Positions 17,777 through 27,266 of a DNA stretch of 64,000 bases are shown here, piece by piece. A program made the translations under genes and the position numbers. Each line of letters starts with the position of its first letter. Within the stretch, counting starts at the first letter, position 1. Source of the stretch: Roseiconus nitratireducens. Its GTDB lineage: Bacteria; Planctomycetota; Planctomycetia; Pirellulales; Pirellulaceae. The stretch covers positions 248,001 to 312,000 of the forward strand of contig NZ_VWOX01000011.1 of NCBI RefSeq assembly GCF_008629675.1, in the 5' to 3' direction. The notes under the pieces are model-generated. The model did not search any database. It saw only the letters and a program-made list of their open reading frames with translations, and was not told the DNA's origin.

Positions 17777-19969
17777 ATGCCGCACCTCCGCCACCTGCTG
17801 GTTTGTCTGGCGACGACGTTTGTCTGCGTGGCAACGGCGGATGAGGCATCCCCTGACGAAACGACCAGCTCTGAAGCGATCAACTTGCAGGGATCGGGTG
17901 CGGCGCGGATCGACTTCGAAAACGACGTGCTGCCGCGATTGACGCGTCACGGTTGCAACGGCGGTGCCTGTCATGGAGCGGCTGCCGGCCGCGGCGGATT
18001 CAAACTTTCCCTTTACGGCGGTGATCCCGATGCCGACTTTGATCAGATCGTCCGCAACCTGGGTGGGCGACGAATCAATCTGAATGACGCGGAGTTGAGC
18101 TTGCTGATTCGCAAGCCCACCGAGACGGTCGAACATGGCGGCGGGGCGGTGTTGAGCGAAGCGGATGCCCAGCAGTTGATTGCTTGGATTGACCAGGGTG
18201 CTCCGCGAACACCGCAGCGGCAACTGCAACGTGTGCAGGTGGATCCGACCAGACACGTCGCACCGGCAGCGGGTCATTCCGTCTCACTACGCACAACGGC
18301 CATTTACCAGGACGGCTCCCAGCGCGACGTCACCGACCAGACGATTTTTTCTTCCGCGGACCCCTCAGCCGTTCGGATTGAGCCGCTGTCCGGGACGGCA
18401 ACCGTGCTCCGAGCCGGTCGCCACGTCGTCATCGCGCGCTATTGGAACCGAGTGGTTCCGGTCGAGCTGATCGGGGCGCACGACAACTCACCGATTTCGC
18501 CAGACGAGCGCGCCGCGGACAACTTCATCGACCAGGAGGTGATCGAGGCGCTCGCCACGCTGCGGCTGCCGCCTTCCGGTCCCGCCGACGACGCCGTCTT
18601 TCTGCGACGTCTTTCCCTGGACCTGACCGGTCGCCTACCCACTCCGGAACAAACGCTTCGCTTCCTGCTGGACACCCGGCCCGACAAACGTGACCGCCTG
18701 CTGAACCGATTGCTCGATGGAGAAGCGTTCAACGAGTATTGGACGCTGCAGTTGGCCACCCTGCTGCGGCTGCGCCCCCGCGGCGACGACCCGGAAGGTG
18801 CCCACGTCTATCACGATTGGCTTGCCCAACAACTTCGTGACCGTCGCGGCTACGATGCCATCGCCCGTTCGCTGCTGCTCTCCGGTGGCGACACCCACGT
18901 GATCGGTCCCGCCAACTTCTACCGCATGGCCGATGGTCCGCGGCAGCAAGCCGAACTGTTCAGCGAAGTGTTGATGGCAAGCCGACTGCGCTGCGCGAAT
19001 TGTCACAATCATCCGCTGGATCGCTGGACGCAGGACGACTATCACGGGTTGGCGGCCATCTTCGCAACGCTTCAAACCGGACGCGAGGTCCGCCCCAATC
19101 CCGACGGCTATGTCGTTCACCCTCGCACGTTGGAGCCCGCCACGCCACGTCTTCCCGGCCAACAGGACCTGCCCACCGACCGGGCTGATGTCCGAGTTGC
19201 TTTGGCGGACTGGTTGATCGATCCAGACAATCCATATTTCGCCAAAGCCATGGTCAACCGGCTGTGGCAACGGATGATGGGGCGAGGTCTGGTTGAACCG
19301 GTCGACGATTTTCGAGCCACCAATCCGGCCACTCACCCGCGTTTGCTGCAACGGTTGGCCGACGATTTTGTCGCGCACGGCTACGACTTGCGGCACACCC
19401 TTCGTCAGATAGCCCAAACCCAAACGTACGCCCGCAGTGCGGACGCAACGTCCGCGAATCGGAACGATCAAGCATTCTATTCACACCGCCTGCGGCGACC
19501 GCTGGATGCCGAAGTCTTGGCCGACGCGATTAGCGATGTGCTGGGAGTCGCCGAAACGTATGGGGACCAACCGATCGGCACACGTGCCGTCGCCCTGCTG
19601 GACCCCAGCACCGAATCGGAAACGCTGGATGTCTTGGGACGCTGCGATCGCACCTCTTCCTGCGCCACCCCGTCGGCCTCCGCGGGCGGACTGACGCAAC
19701 AACTTCATCGTTTCAATGGCGACATGCTGAACCAGCGGATTGCCGTGTCCGGTGGACGACTGGACGGGTTGCTGGACCAATCCACACCGCCAGAGGAAAT
19801 CATCCAGACGTTCTACCTGGCCGCTCTGTGCCGGCAACCGACGGAACGTGAAAGGCGGCACTGGAACGAGCAACTGAATCGATTGTCGTCATCCGCTGAC
19901 AGACGCACCTTTCTGGAAGATCTGGTTTGGGGCCTGCTCAGCTGCGAAGAATTTGTCACCAACCACTGA
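17777..19969 (+). CDS. DUF1549/DUF1553 protein with cytochrome-like site and Ig-like domain
   Basis: A 730-residue secreted protein with signal peptide MPHLRHLLVCLATTFVCVATA. Order: a planctomycete cytochrome-like haem motif (HGCNGGACHGAAAG, CxxxCH spacing, residues about 59-72), a Big-2-type Ig-like stretch (VSLRTTAIYQDGSQRDVTDQTIF...), DUF1549 (DNFIDQEV... FLRRLSLDLTGRLPTPEQ, with LRCANCHNHPLDRWTQDDYHG, a CxxCH) and DUF1553 (KAMVNRLWQRMMGRGLVEPVDDF...). These proteins occur with DUF1501 partners, as here. They may be membrane or periplasm associated and haem binding; the catalytic role is unknown. Confidence 0.93.
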   Translation: MPHLRHLLVCLATTFVCVATADEASPDETTSSEAINLQGSGAARIDFENDVLPRLTRHGCNGGACHGAAAGRGGFKLSLYGGDPDADFDQIVRNLGGRRINLNDAELSLLIRKPTETVEHGGGAVLSEADAQQLIAWIDQGAPRTPQRQLQRVQVDPTRHVAPAAGHSVSLRTTAIYQDGSQRDVTDQTIFSSADPSAVRIEPLSGTATVLRAGRHVVIARYWNRVVPVELIGAHDNSPISPDERAADNFIDQEVIEALATLRLPPSGPADDAVFLRRLSLDLTGRLPTPEQTLRFLLDTRPDKRDRLLNRLLDGEAFNEYWTLQLATLLRLRPRGDDPEGAHVYHDWLAQQLRDRRGYDAIARSLLLSGGDTHVIGPANFYRMADGPRQQAELFSEVLMASRLRCANCHNHPLDRWTQDDYHGLAAIFATLQTGREVRPNPDGYVVHPRTLEPATPRLPGQQDLPTDRADVRVALADWLIDPDNPYFAKAMVNRLWQRMMGRGLVEPVDDFRATNPATHPRLLQRLADDFVAHGYDLRHTLRQIAQTQTYARSADATSANRNDQAFYSHRLRRPLDAEVLADAISDVLGVAETYGDQPIGTRAVALLDPSTESETLDVLGRCDRTSSCATPSASAGGLTQQLHRFNGDMLNQRIAVSGGRLDGLLDQSTPPEEIIQTFYLAALCRQPTERERRHWNEQLNRLSSSADRRTFLEDLVWGLLSCEEFVTNH

Positions 19970-20003
19970 CCCGACGTCCCATCCGCCCGCCCCAAAGGCC
20001 ACC

Positions 20004-21338
20004 ATGAAAACCACACAACGATGCGACGGAGTGTCCCGCCGCGACCTGATGCGGGTCGGCGGATTGACGGCCCTGGGTCTGGGGCTGGGATCCTTTCTTC
20101 GTCAACGACAGGCGCTGGCAGCGGTCGACGCGACGTCCCCGCGCGCCGAAGCTTGCATCCTGATTTGGCTCGACGGCGGGCCGAGCCACCTGGAAAGTTT
20201 TGATCCGAAGCCGGACGCGCCGGCCGAGGTTCGCGGGCCGATGTCCAGCATCGCCACCAACGTTCCGGGGATTCGGCTGGGCGAATGTTTGCCACAAACC
20301 GCATCGATGATGGACCGCATCGCCATCGTCCGCTCCATGACATCTCCATTGGGCGAGCACAATTTCGGCACGCACTACTTGATGACCGGCTACAAACCGT
20401 CACCGGCGTTGGAATACCCGGCATACGGAGCCACGCTGGCACATTTGCGGCCGACCGGCGAAGTGCTCCCACCCAATATGGCCGTTCCGAAGTTCGCGAA
20501 GGATCTGAGCGGTTCCGGATTCCTGCCCTCCGGCACGCGACCCTTTTCGGTCGGCGGCAATCCCGCCAAACCGGACTTTCAGGTTCGCGACCTGGACTTC
20601 TACCGGGGACTGGACCTTCCCCGACTGGATCGACGTCGCCGCATCGTTGAGACCTTGGATGCGTTCGGCCGCGCCCACGACGCGTCATTCGATCACGTGC
20701 CCGATCAACAATTGCAACGCGCCTACGATCTGATCGCTTCACCGCAGGCCAAACGCGCGTTCGATCTGACGCAGGAAACTTCCCAGACGCGGCAGCGGTA
20801 CGGGATCAACCCGGGCAACAGCATCGGGCAAAGCTGCTTGCTCGCCAGGCGATTGATTGAACGCGGGGTTCCGTTCGTGACGGTCAACAACAGCGGTTGG
20901 GACACGCACCAGAACATCCTTCAGTTGAAGGAACGTTATCCGAACGATCGCAATGCCCATTTGCCGTCCCTGGATCGTGCGCTGAGCGCCTTGATCGACG
21001 ACCTGTTCCAGCGGGGAAGGTTGGAAAAGACGCTGGTGATCGTGATGGGGGAATTCGGCCGCACGCCGAAGATCAATCCCGGTGGCGGCCGTGACCATTG
21101 GCCCAACGTGTTCAGCGTTGCCTTGGCCGGCGGTGGGGTACGCGGGGGTCAGGTGGTCGGCAGCAGCGACGCGTTGGCGGAGTTCCCCCGCGACAATCCG
21201 GTTTCACCCTCCGACCTGGCCGCCACGATCTACACACTGCTGGGAATCGATCCGGCGGCGCAACTGCATACCGATGATGGACGACCGGTCCGGGTCGCGC
21301 CGGACGGCGCGCGTGTCTTGACCGAGCTGTTGACTTGA
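20004..21338 (+). CDS. DUF1501 domain protein with Tat signal
   Basis: A 444-residue protein starting at the ATG at 20004. It has a twin-arginine signal (SRRDLMRVGGLTALGLGLG). The body has the family marks: ACILIWLDGGPSHLESFDPK, GEHNFGTHYLMTGYKPS, NNSGWDTHQNIL and VIVMGEFGRTPKINPGGGRDHW, with metal-binding-like Asp/His as in the alkaline-phosphatase superfamily. It sits 34 bases after the DUF1549/DUF1553 gene and is the standard partner of that family. Expected location is periplasmic after Tat export. Confidence 0.94.
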   Translation: MKTTQRCDGVSRRDLMRVGGLTALGLGLGSFLRQRQALAAVDATSPRAEACILIWLDGGPSHLESFDPKPDAPAEVRGPMSSIATNVPGIRLGECLPQTASMMDRIAIVRSMTSPLGEHNFGTHYLMTGYKPSPALEYPAYGATLAHLRPTGEVLPPNMAVPKFAKDLSGSGFLPSGTRPFSVGGNPAKPDFQVRDLDFYRGLDLPRLDRRRRIVETLDAFGRAHDASFDHVPDQQLQRAYDLIASPQAKRAFDLTQETSQTRQRYGINPGNSIGQSCLLARRLIERGVPFVTVNNSGWDTHQNILQLKERYPNDRNAHLPSLDRALSALIDDLFQRGRLEKTLVIVMGEFGRTPKINPGGGRDHWPNVFSVALAGGGVRGGQVVGSSDALAEFPRDNPVSPSDLAATIYTLLGIDPAAQLHTDDGRPVRVAPDGARVLTELLT

Positions 21339-22345
21339 TGCCGACCGAACGCGTACCGAAAGGGGTCACTGCCGAAAGGTTTCGCGGCGCCGCTGCACTG
21401 CCGATGTTGGTCGCCGTGCTGGCAACGACGCTCACGCTGTCCGCCCGGTCGGCGGAGGGTCGCCAACCGCCGCTGACCGCGCTGGTCATTGCCCCCGACG
21501 GACGCTCGGTCGTGGCAGGCTCGCAAGACGGAATCCAGGTTTACTCCTGGCCGGAATTGCAGTTCCAGCGGACGATTGCCACCCAAGCGGTCAACCTGCA
21601 GGCGTTGGCGTTCTCACCCCGCGGCGATCGTTTGGCGATTGGAGGCGGCTTGCCTGCCGAACAGGGATTGGTGGAGGTGATTTCCTGGCCGGATGGTCAA
21701 AGACTTCGCACCTTTCGGAAACACGAGGATTCCGTGATGGCGGTTGCCTGGAAAGATGCAACGACGCTGGCATCGGGGGGGCTGGATCATCGGGTCTTCC
21801 TCTGGTCGTTGTCAGCGACGTCCGAAACGCCGCCGCTGCGTCTGGCGGGACATTCGCGCGGGGTGACATCGCTGTGTTTCATCGACCACGGGAAGCTGCT
21901 GGTCACCGCAGGACTGGACCAGAGCGTTCGTGTTTGGGACACCCAGGACGGATCACTCCGGCGAACGCTGGCGATCCACACTCAACCGGTTCGAGCCCTT
22001 GTTCCGCTCACTTCGCCGCAGGGAACGCTGCCCCTGGTCGTGTCGGCCAGCGATGACCGAACGCTTCGGCTGTGGCAACCGACCATCGGCCGGATGGTTC
22101 GATTGGTTAAACTGGACCAGCCTCCGTTGAACGTGATCGGTTTGCGAGAGGGTGCGACGATGGCGGCGGCGTGCGCCGATGGACGCGTTTACTTTGTCGA
22201 CACCGCGACGGTCCGCGTGATCGGGAGCGTTCCCGCGATCGACGGCTGGCCGTACGCCATGGCCGAAAGTCCGGACGACGACGCGCTGATCATCGCGGGG
22301 GAAGACGGGCAAATACGCCGCGTCGACCTGCCGGTGCTGGAGTGA
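21338..22345 (+). CDS. WD40-repeat protein, exported
   Basis: A 335-residue beta-propeller protein starting at the ATG at 21338, overlapping the DUF1501 stop by one base (TGATG). An N-terminal hydrophobic segment (AALPMLVAVLATTLTLSARS) suggests export. About six or seven WD-like blades can be counted, with the best being HEDSVMAVAWKDATTLASGG, RGVTSLCFIDHGKLLVTAGL and SASDDRTLRLWQ. It lies in the thioredoxin-like/DUF1549/DUF1501 operon, so it is probably a scaffold for that complex. There is no kinase or other catalytic domain. Confidence 0.88.
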   Translation: MPTERVPKGVTAERFRGAAALPMLVAVLATTLTLSARSAEGRQPPLTALVIAPDGRSVVAGSQDGIQVYSWPELQFQRTIATQAVNLQALAFSPRGDRLAIGGGLPAEQGLVEVISWPDGQRLRTFRKHEDSVMAVAWKDATTLASGGLDHRVFLWSLSATSETPPLRLAGHSRGVTSLCFIDHGKLLVTAGLDQSVRVWDTQDGSLRRTLAIHTQPVRALVPLTSPQGTLPLVVSASDDRTLRLWQPTIGRMVRLVKLDQPPLNVIGLREGATMAAACADGRVYFVDTATVRVIGSVPAIDGWPYAMAESPDDDALIIAGEDGQIRRVDLPVLE

Positions 22346-22465
22346 ATGGGTCGACGCCGGAAACCGAAGTGAAACTCCGAGTGGTTGGCGAATTCCGCGT
22401 TCGGCCCCTCGCACCCACGCCGTTGACAGCTTTTCCTTTTCCACTGTTTCCTCTCTCGGTTTTTG

Positions 22466-24145
22466 ATGCCTGAGCCTTCGATGCCGCAAGCCGACTCGCG
22501 CGATCCCTCGAACCTGGCGGCTTCGGCCTCCACCGATTCGGGTCTGCGGCGACTGGCGGAGGCATTGGGCGTGCCGGTGCGCGAAGACTTGTCCGACTTG
22601 GCGCCGGCAACCGAATTCCTGGATCGCATCAGCATCGCGCATGCACGACTGCACCATGTGATGGGGTTTCGCGGCCCGGGCGACGATCAGATCTTGCTGG
22701 CGATCGATTCCGACGCGGGGATCGAGCACCTGGACATCGTGGCGCGGGCGCTCCGCCAGGCCCCCGGTGGCGGCCTCCGATCGTTGCAGGTGCATCCCTT
22801 GCCGGCGACGCCCAAGGCAATCGAGCGGGCCATCAACACCGCCTACTCCGAGCAGTCCAGCCAAACTCAGAACGTGATCGATTCCCTGGATCACGATACG
22901 GTGCTGTCCGAGTTGGCCGGCGCCCTCGGCCGCCGTGGATCCGACGAAGACCTGCTGGACAGCGATGGTCGGGCTCCCGTCATCCGCCTAGTCAACCACC
23001 TGCTGTTTGACGCCGTGAAAGCCGGCGCCTCCGACGTCCACATCCAACCGTACGAAGACCGCCTGGTCGTGCGACAGCGGATCGACGGCGTGCTGTTTGA
23101 CACGTTCGAGATCCCCAAGGCGGTCCAGGAGGAAGTGCTCTCGCGGGTCAAAGTGCTGGGCAAAATGAACATCGCCGAAAAGCGACTTCCCCAGGATGGA
23201 CGGGCGACGGTTCAGCTGGGGGATCGCACCGTCGACTTGCGGATCGCTTCGCTGCCCACCAGCCACAATGAACGCATCGTGATCCGGTTGCTGGACAAGA
23301 GCGTTCGGTTGTACACACTGGGCGAGCTGGGGATGCCGGCGCGCGATTTCCAACGCTTCAAATCGTTGATCGCGCGCGACCACGGATTGATTCTTGTCAC
23401 CGGTCCGACCGGCAGCGGAAAGAGCACGACGCTGTACGGGGCGCTCCAGGAAATCGACAGCGAAGTGTTGAACGTGCTGACGCTGGAAGACCCCATCGAG
23501 TACAAGCTGGAAGGCATCAGCCAAACCCAAGTCAATGAAAAGAAGGGCATGACGTTTGCCTCGGGGATGCGCAGCGTGTTGCGTCAGGATCCCGACATCA
23601 TCATGGTCGGCGAGATTCGCGACAGCGAAACGGCAACGATGGCCATTCAGGCGTCGCTGACGGGGCATCTGGTGTTCAGCACCTTGCACACCAACGACGC
23701 GGCCAGTGCCGTCACCCGCCTGTTGGACCTGGGGGTGGAACCTTACCTGGTCAGCAGCTCGCTGGTGGCATCGATGGCGCAGCGTTTGGTTCGAAAGTTG
23801 TGCGAACATTGCAAACGGCCACGTCGCAGCGGGGCATCGATCCCGGCGGTTCCCCCGGAAGTATTGGAAACCCATCAAATCAAATCCGCGGAGTTGTCGG
23901 GCGTCTACGAGTCCGTCGGATGTGAACGTTGTCGCGGGACCGGGTTCCGCGGCCGCGTGGGGCTTTTCGAATTGCTGGTGATCGATGACGCGTGCCGTGA
24001 ATTGATCGGGAACCGCGCCAACGCGGCTTCGATCCGGCGGGCCGGCTTGCAATCGGGACTGCAACTGCTGTCGACCGACGGGTTGTTGAAAGTCCACCAG
24101 GGAATCACCACCCTGGACGAAGTCCTGCGCGTGACCACGTTGTAG
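22466..24145 (+). CDS. gspE: Type II secretion / type IV pilus assembly ATPase (GspE/PilB-like)
   Basis: Cytoplasmic hexameric ATPase that powers pseudopilus assembly. The 559-residue protein has an N-terminal GspE-N domain, then the ATPase core: Walker A GPTGSGKST (about 313-321), ASP-box LTLEDPIEY, Walker B VGEIRDSETA, and His-box LVFSTLHTNDA. Four Cys (446, 449, 486, 489 in CEHCKRP and CERCRGTG) form the zinc-binding module typical of GspE/PilB. Start is ATG 22466. It is the first gene of an E-F-G-H-I-J-K-C-L-M series. Confidence 0.95.
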   Translation: MPEPSMPQADSRDPSNLAASASTDSGLRRLAEALGVPVREDLSDLAPATEFLDRISIAHARLHHVMGFRGPGDDQILLAIDSDAGIEHLDIVARALRQAPGGGLRSLQVHPLPATPKAIERAINTAYSEQSSQTQNVIDSLDHDTVLSELAGALGRRGSDEDLLDSDGRAPVIRLVNHLLFDAVKAGASDVHIQPYEDRLVVRQRIDGVLFDTFEIPKAVQEEVLSRVKVLGKMNIAEKRLPQDGRATVQLGDRTVDLRIASLPTSHNERIVIRLLDKSVRLYTLGELGMPARDFQRFKSLIARDHGLILVTGPTGSGKSTTLYGALQEIDSEVLNVLTLEDPIEYKLEGISQTQVNEKKGMTFASGMRSVLRQDPDIIMVGEIRDSETATMAIQASLTGHLVFSTLHTNDAASAVTRLLDLGVEPYLVSSSLVASMAQRLVRKLCEHCKRPRRSGASIPAVPPEVLETHQIKSAELSGVYESVGCERCRGTGFRGRVGLFELLVIDDACRELIGNRANAASIRRAGLQSGLQLLSTDGLLKVHQGITTLDEVLRVTTL

Positions 24146-24153
24146 CTTGGAAC

Positions 24154-25371
24154 ATGGCCGTCTTCTCTTACATCGGAATCGACCCGTCGCGCAAACGTGT
24201 TCGAGGCACGATCAATGCCGACACGCCGCGGCAGGCGCGCGACTCCTTGCGGCTTCGCGGGATCCAGGTTCGCAAGATTTCACCGTGCGCCCCGGCCACC
24301 GGCGGCAGGCGATTGACCCCCAACCTGCGCCGACTTTCGCTGCGCCGATCCAGCAATCACTGGGCCACCGCCGTGGGCGAACTCTCCATGCTGCTGCACG
24401 CGGGCATTCCCCTGCTGGACGCGCTGGACACGATCATCGAACAGAGTCACGGTTCCTTTCGTGCTCCGCTGCTGGCGGTGCGCGATCGCGTTGCCGCCGG
24501 CGAGTCATTCGCTCAGGCGTTGGCCGGTCAACCGGAATGGTTCGACGCCGCGTCGGTCCAGATGGTACAAGTCGGCGAGAACGCCGGCAACCTGGAAGAG
24601 GTTCTGAGCCAGTTGGCGGAATTCAAGCAGCGTCAATCTCGGCTGTCCGATGCGGTCACGACGGCCCTGGTCTATCCGACTTTTCTGGTGTGCTTTGCAA
24701 CGGCAGCCGGTTTGTTCTTGATGACCAGCGTGCTGCCGCCCCTACTGGAGAATTTGCAGGAGACATTGCCGCGGTTGCCTTGGCCAACCCGAGTTGCCAA
24801 GGCACTGAGCGACGGGCTGATCGATTATCGCTGGTTTTGGATTGCCGGCGCGATTCTTGTCCTGGTTCTGACCGGGTTGCTGCGACGCAGCCGGCGGGGT
24901 CGCCTGTGGTGGGATCGCTTCGTGCTACGTATGCCGCTGATCGGGCCAATGCAGATCAAGCAAGGCGTTGCCCGGATTGCGATGATCATCGGAACGCTCT
25001 CGCGGAGCGGCGTGGAACTGACCCGGGCCTTCCAGCTGGCCGAAGCATCGACCGGCAACTCGGTGTTTCGCGACGCCCTGCAACAGTGCGGTGAGCGGAT
25101 TGCGGCAGGCGAAGATGTGGCCGACGCCTTGGCTGCCAGCGGTGCCTTCCCGCCACTGGCCGTCCGCGTCTTCTCCGTCGGCCAGGAATCCGGAAAACTT
25201 GATGACATGCTCTTTCGGCTCGCCGAGGACTATGATGAACAGGTCAAGACGCAAACGGCCCGATTGACGGCGTTGATCGAACCGGTCTTGATCCTTGTCC
25301 TGGCCGTGATGGTCGGATTCCTCCTGCTGGCCACGATCCTCCCGATACTAGAGGCTGGAAATGTGCTTTGA
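24154..25371 (+). CDS. gspF: Type II secretion inner-membrane platform protein (GspF-like)
   Basis: A 405-residue polytopic protein with two GspF domains. The first contains LSMLLHAGIPLLDALDTI; the second contains IIGTLSRSGVELTRAFQLAE. Hydrophobic spans are at about 167-195 (LVYPTFLVCFATAAGLFLM), 227-250 and the C-terminus (LVLAVMVGFLLLATILPI). It starts eight bases after gspE and its C-terminal 11 bases overlap gspG, so translation is coupled. It anchors the ATPase to the pseudopilus base. Confidence 0.93.
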   Translation: MAVFSYIGIDPSRKRVRGTINADTPRQARDSLRLRGIQVRKISPCAPATGGRRLTPNLRRLSLRRSSNHWATAVGELSMLLHAGIPLLDALDTIIEQSHGSFRAPLLAVRDRVAAGESFAQALAGQPEWFDAASVQMVQVGENAGNLEEVLSQLAEFKQRQSRLSDAVTTALVYPTFLVCFATAAGLFLMTSVLPPLLENLQETLPRLPWPTRVAKALSDGLIDYRWFWIAGAILVLVLTGLLRRSRRGRLWWDRFVLRMPLIGPMQIKQGVARIAMIIGTLSRSGVELTRAFQLAEASTGNSVFRDALQQCGERIAAGEDVADALAASGAFPPLAVRVFSVGQESGKLDDMLFRLAEDYDEQVKTQTARLTALIEPVLILVLAVMVGFLLLATILPILEAGNVL

Positions 25372-25795
25372 CCGAAACGCGCGGGACCGCAAACGACCCG
25401 CTCGGGCGGCTTTCTCCCTGGTCGAATTGATCGTCGTGATGGTGATCCTGGGGATGCTGGCCGGATTGGTCGCGGTGCGGACGCGAGGCTACCTGGTGAA
25501 CTCCCGTCAGAACGCCGTGAAAACCGAAATCGCGACGGTGATGAAGGCTTTGGAAACGTTTCGCATCGACCAGGGACGCTATCCGACCGAAGACGAGGGC
25601 CTGGAGATTTTGACCCGTTCGACCGAGACCTGGCCCGAGGGCTTTCTCAGCAAAGTCCCCAAGGATCCCTGGAAGCATGACTACGTTTACTTTGAAACCG
25701 AGGAAGGCTTCGAAGTGATCAGCCTGGGAGCCGACGGACGCGAAGGGGGTGACGGAGAGGACGCGGACTTTTCAAGTGACATGCTTCAAGAGTGA
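25361..25795 (+). CDS. gspG: Major pseudopilin (GspG-like)
   Basis: A 144-residue type IV pilin-like protein. The N-methylation segment AFSLVELIVVMVILG shows the conserved Glu5, but the residue before the Phe is Ala rather than the usual Gly. The body has the GspG marks: ALETFRIDQGRYPTEDEGL, VPKDPWKHDYVY and VISLGADGREGGDGEDAD, where the acidic loop matches the calcium site of GspG. It needs a prepilin peptidase, which is not in this window. Confidence 0.94.
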   Translation: MCFDRNARDRKRPARAAFSLVELIVVMVILGMLAGLVAVRTRGYLVNSRQNAVKTEIATVMKALETFRIDQGRYPTEDEGLEILTRSTETWPEGFLSKVPKDPWKHDYVYFETEEGFEVISLGADGREGGDGEDADFSSDMLQE

Positions 25796-25807
25796 GTCGC
25801 TGCAACA

Positions 25808-26368
25808 GTGGATCGCGTGCTTCATCACGAACGTCGTCGCAGCACCACCCGCAAGCAAGTGTTGACCGTCGCAAGTCGCATTGCGAGCCGGCGACGCGGG
25901 TTCTCGTTGATCGAGTTGGTGGTCGTGCTGGTCTTGATGGCGTTGCTGGCTACGCTGGCCGCGTACTCGGTGCGCGGCGTCTTCCAACGTCAGCGGTTGG
26001 CCCGCGGCGTCGAAATCATTCAACAATTCGATTTGGCATTGCGTCGTGCCGCACGTCGTCAACGAAGTCCGATCTCCGCTCAGATCGATCCGGCCGGACG
26101 ACGGATCTTGATCCTGGAGGGCAGCAGTCGCTCTCGAGAGTTCTCAATGCCGCGGCGGGTGCGAATCGATCGTTTGCGGTTGGCCGGCGCAACCGGCTCG
26201 GCAGCCGCGGATCGGATCCGCGTGGACGGGCAAGGCGCTTCGCCGAGCTACGCGTTGCGTCTGGCAAGCGGCGCAGCATCGCGGTGGGTACTGGTCGCCG
26301 GCGGGACCGGCCAACTGGTTTCCGTACCGAAGACATCCGCCGTCGTCCAGCTGTTGGAGACACGTTGA
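25808..26368 (+). CDS. gspH: Minor pseudopilin (GspH-like)
   Basis: A 186-residue protein with a GTG start 12 bases after gspG. The prepilin site RRRGFSLIELVVVLVLMALL has Gly before Phe and Glu5. The remainder is basic with a beta-rich tail. A second in-frame GTG at 25859 is possible as start. Its stop overlaps the ATG of the next gene (TGATG). Placement in the operon and fold fit GspH; the C-terminal domain is too diverged to assign by sequence alone. Confidence 0.8.
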   Translation: MDRVLHHERRRSTTRKQVLTVASRIASRRRGFSLIELVVVLVLMALLATLAAYSVRGVFQRQRLARGVEIIQQFDLALRRAARRQRSPISAQIDPAGRRILILEGSSRSREFSMPRRVRIDRLRLAGATGSAAADRIRVDGQGASPSYALRLASGAASRWVLVAGGTGQLVSVPKTSAVVQLLETR

Positions 26369-26757
26369 TGAAGCGACCGGGATTGACCTTGCTGGAAGTC
26401 GTTGTGGCGCTGCTGCTGACCGGCACCCTGCTGGTCTCTTCGCTGCTGGCCTTCGCTCGGCACCGGCGCCAGCTCGCATTGGCCGACCGCCAGATCGAAG
26501 CGGCGAGGATCGCCGACGAACTGGTTCGACAGCTGGCGGCGCGGCGTGGCGGAATCCCTGTCGGCGTTACCGGCGCCGTCCCCGGAAAACCAACCTGGCG
26601 TTGGCAGACGTTGCCGATCGGAACGACCGCGCTGGCGACCCTCCAGATGCAAGTGATCCGATTGAGAATTGTCGAAGTCCCCGGCAAACCCGTCGAACTG
26701 GTTTCCGTCGATCTCTTTCAGCCGGGGCCAGTGTTGCAGCGGAGGCCAGGGAAATGA
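26368..26757 (+). CDS. gspI: Minor pseudopilin (GspI-like)
   Basis: A 129-residue protein whose N-terminus is a prepilin segment (MKRPGLTLLEVVVALLLTG), with Gly before Leu and Glu5. It begins at the ATG overlapping the gspH stop and ends with ATGA overlap into gspJ. Position between H-like and J-like genes supports GspI. The same frame is open upstream into gspG/gspH, but that part is a shadow. Confidence 0.8.
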   Translation: MKRPGLTLLEVVVALLLTGTLLVSSLLAFARHRRQLALADRQIEAARIADELVRQLAARRGGIPVGVTGAVPGKPTWRWQTLPIGTTALATLQMQVIRLRIVEVPGKPVELVSVDLFQPGPVLQRRPGK

Positions 26758-27266
26758 AAAAGCGGTCGGGCTTCACCTTGATCGAGTTGACCGCCGCATG
26801 CGTGTTGGCGTCCATCATGATGGTCGCCCTGCTGCGGGTGGTCATCGCCATGGCAGGCGAGTCGGTGCAGCTTCGCCAACAAGAATTCGACGCCCCCGCC
26901 GCCGGAAACCTGGCGGCCCGTTTGCATGACGACCTGATCAACGCACGTGGCATGGCCGTCACACCGGACTCGATCTTGATGGCGGGATTTGTCGGAGAGG
27001 ACTTGCGCGCCGGGCAGGTTCGCTACCAACGGCTGCGACGATCACAGCGGAGTGTGCTGGTGCGACGACAGGGACAGCGATCGGAACTGATGTGGATCGG
27101 ATTCGCGGGTTTCCAAGTCACCGTCTACGAACAGGACGATGAACCCCGTTCGCCAGACCCGGCCGGCGGCGGACTGCCCGCCGTTCCGTCGCGGTTTCGA
27201 GTCACGTTGGTGGACGAATCCGGTCGCGTTCTGTGCAGCGAGGTGATCGATCATCATGCACCGTGA
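26754..27266 (+). CDS. gspJ: Minor pseudopilin (GspJ-like)
   Basis: A 170-residue protein starting MKKRSGFTLIELTAACVLAS, a canonical prepilin cleavage site (G/F, Glu5). Its stop region overlaps the start of the gspK-like gene by 11 bases. By family it would cap the pseudopilus tip with I and K. The C-terminal part (ELMWIGFAGFQVTVYEQDDEP) resembles GspJ only loosely. Confidence 0.8.
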   Translation: MKKRSGFTLIELTAACVLASIMMVALLRVVIAMAGESVQLRQQEFDAPAAGNLAARLHDDLINARGMAVTPDSILMAGFVGEDLRAGQVRYQRLRRSQRSVLVRRQGQRSELMWIGFAGFQVTVYEQDDEPRSPDPAGGGLPAVPSRFRVTLVDESGRVLCSEVIDHHAP

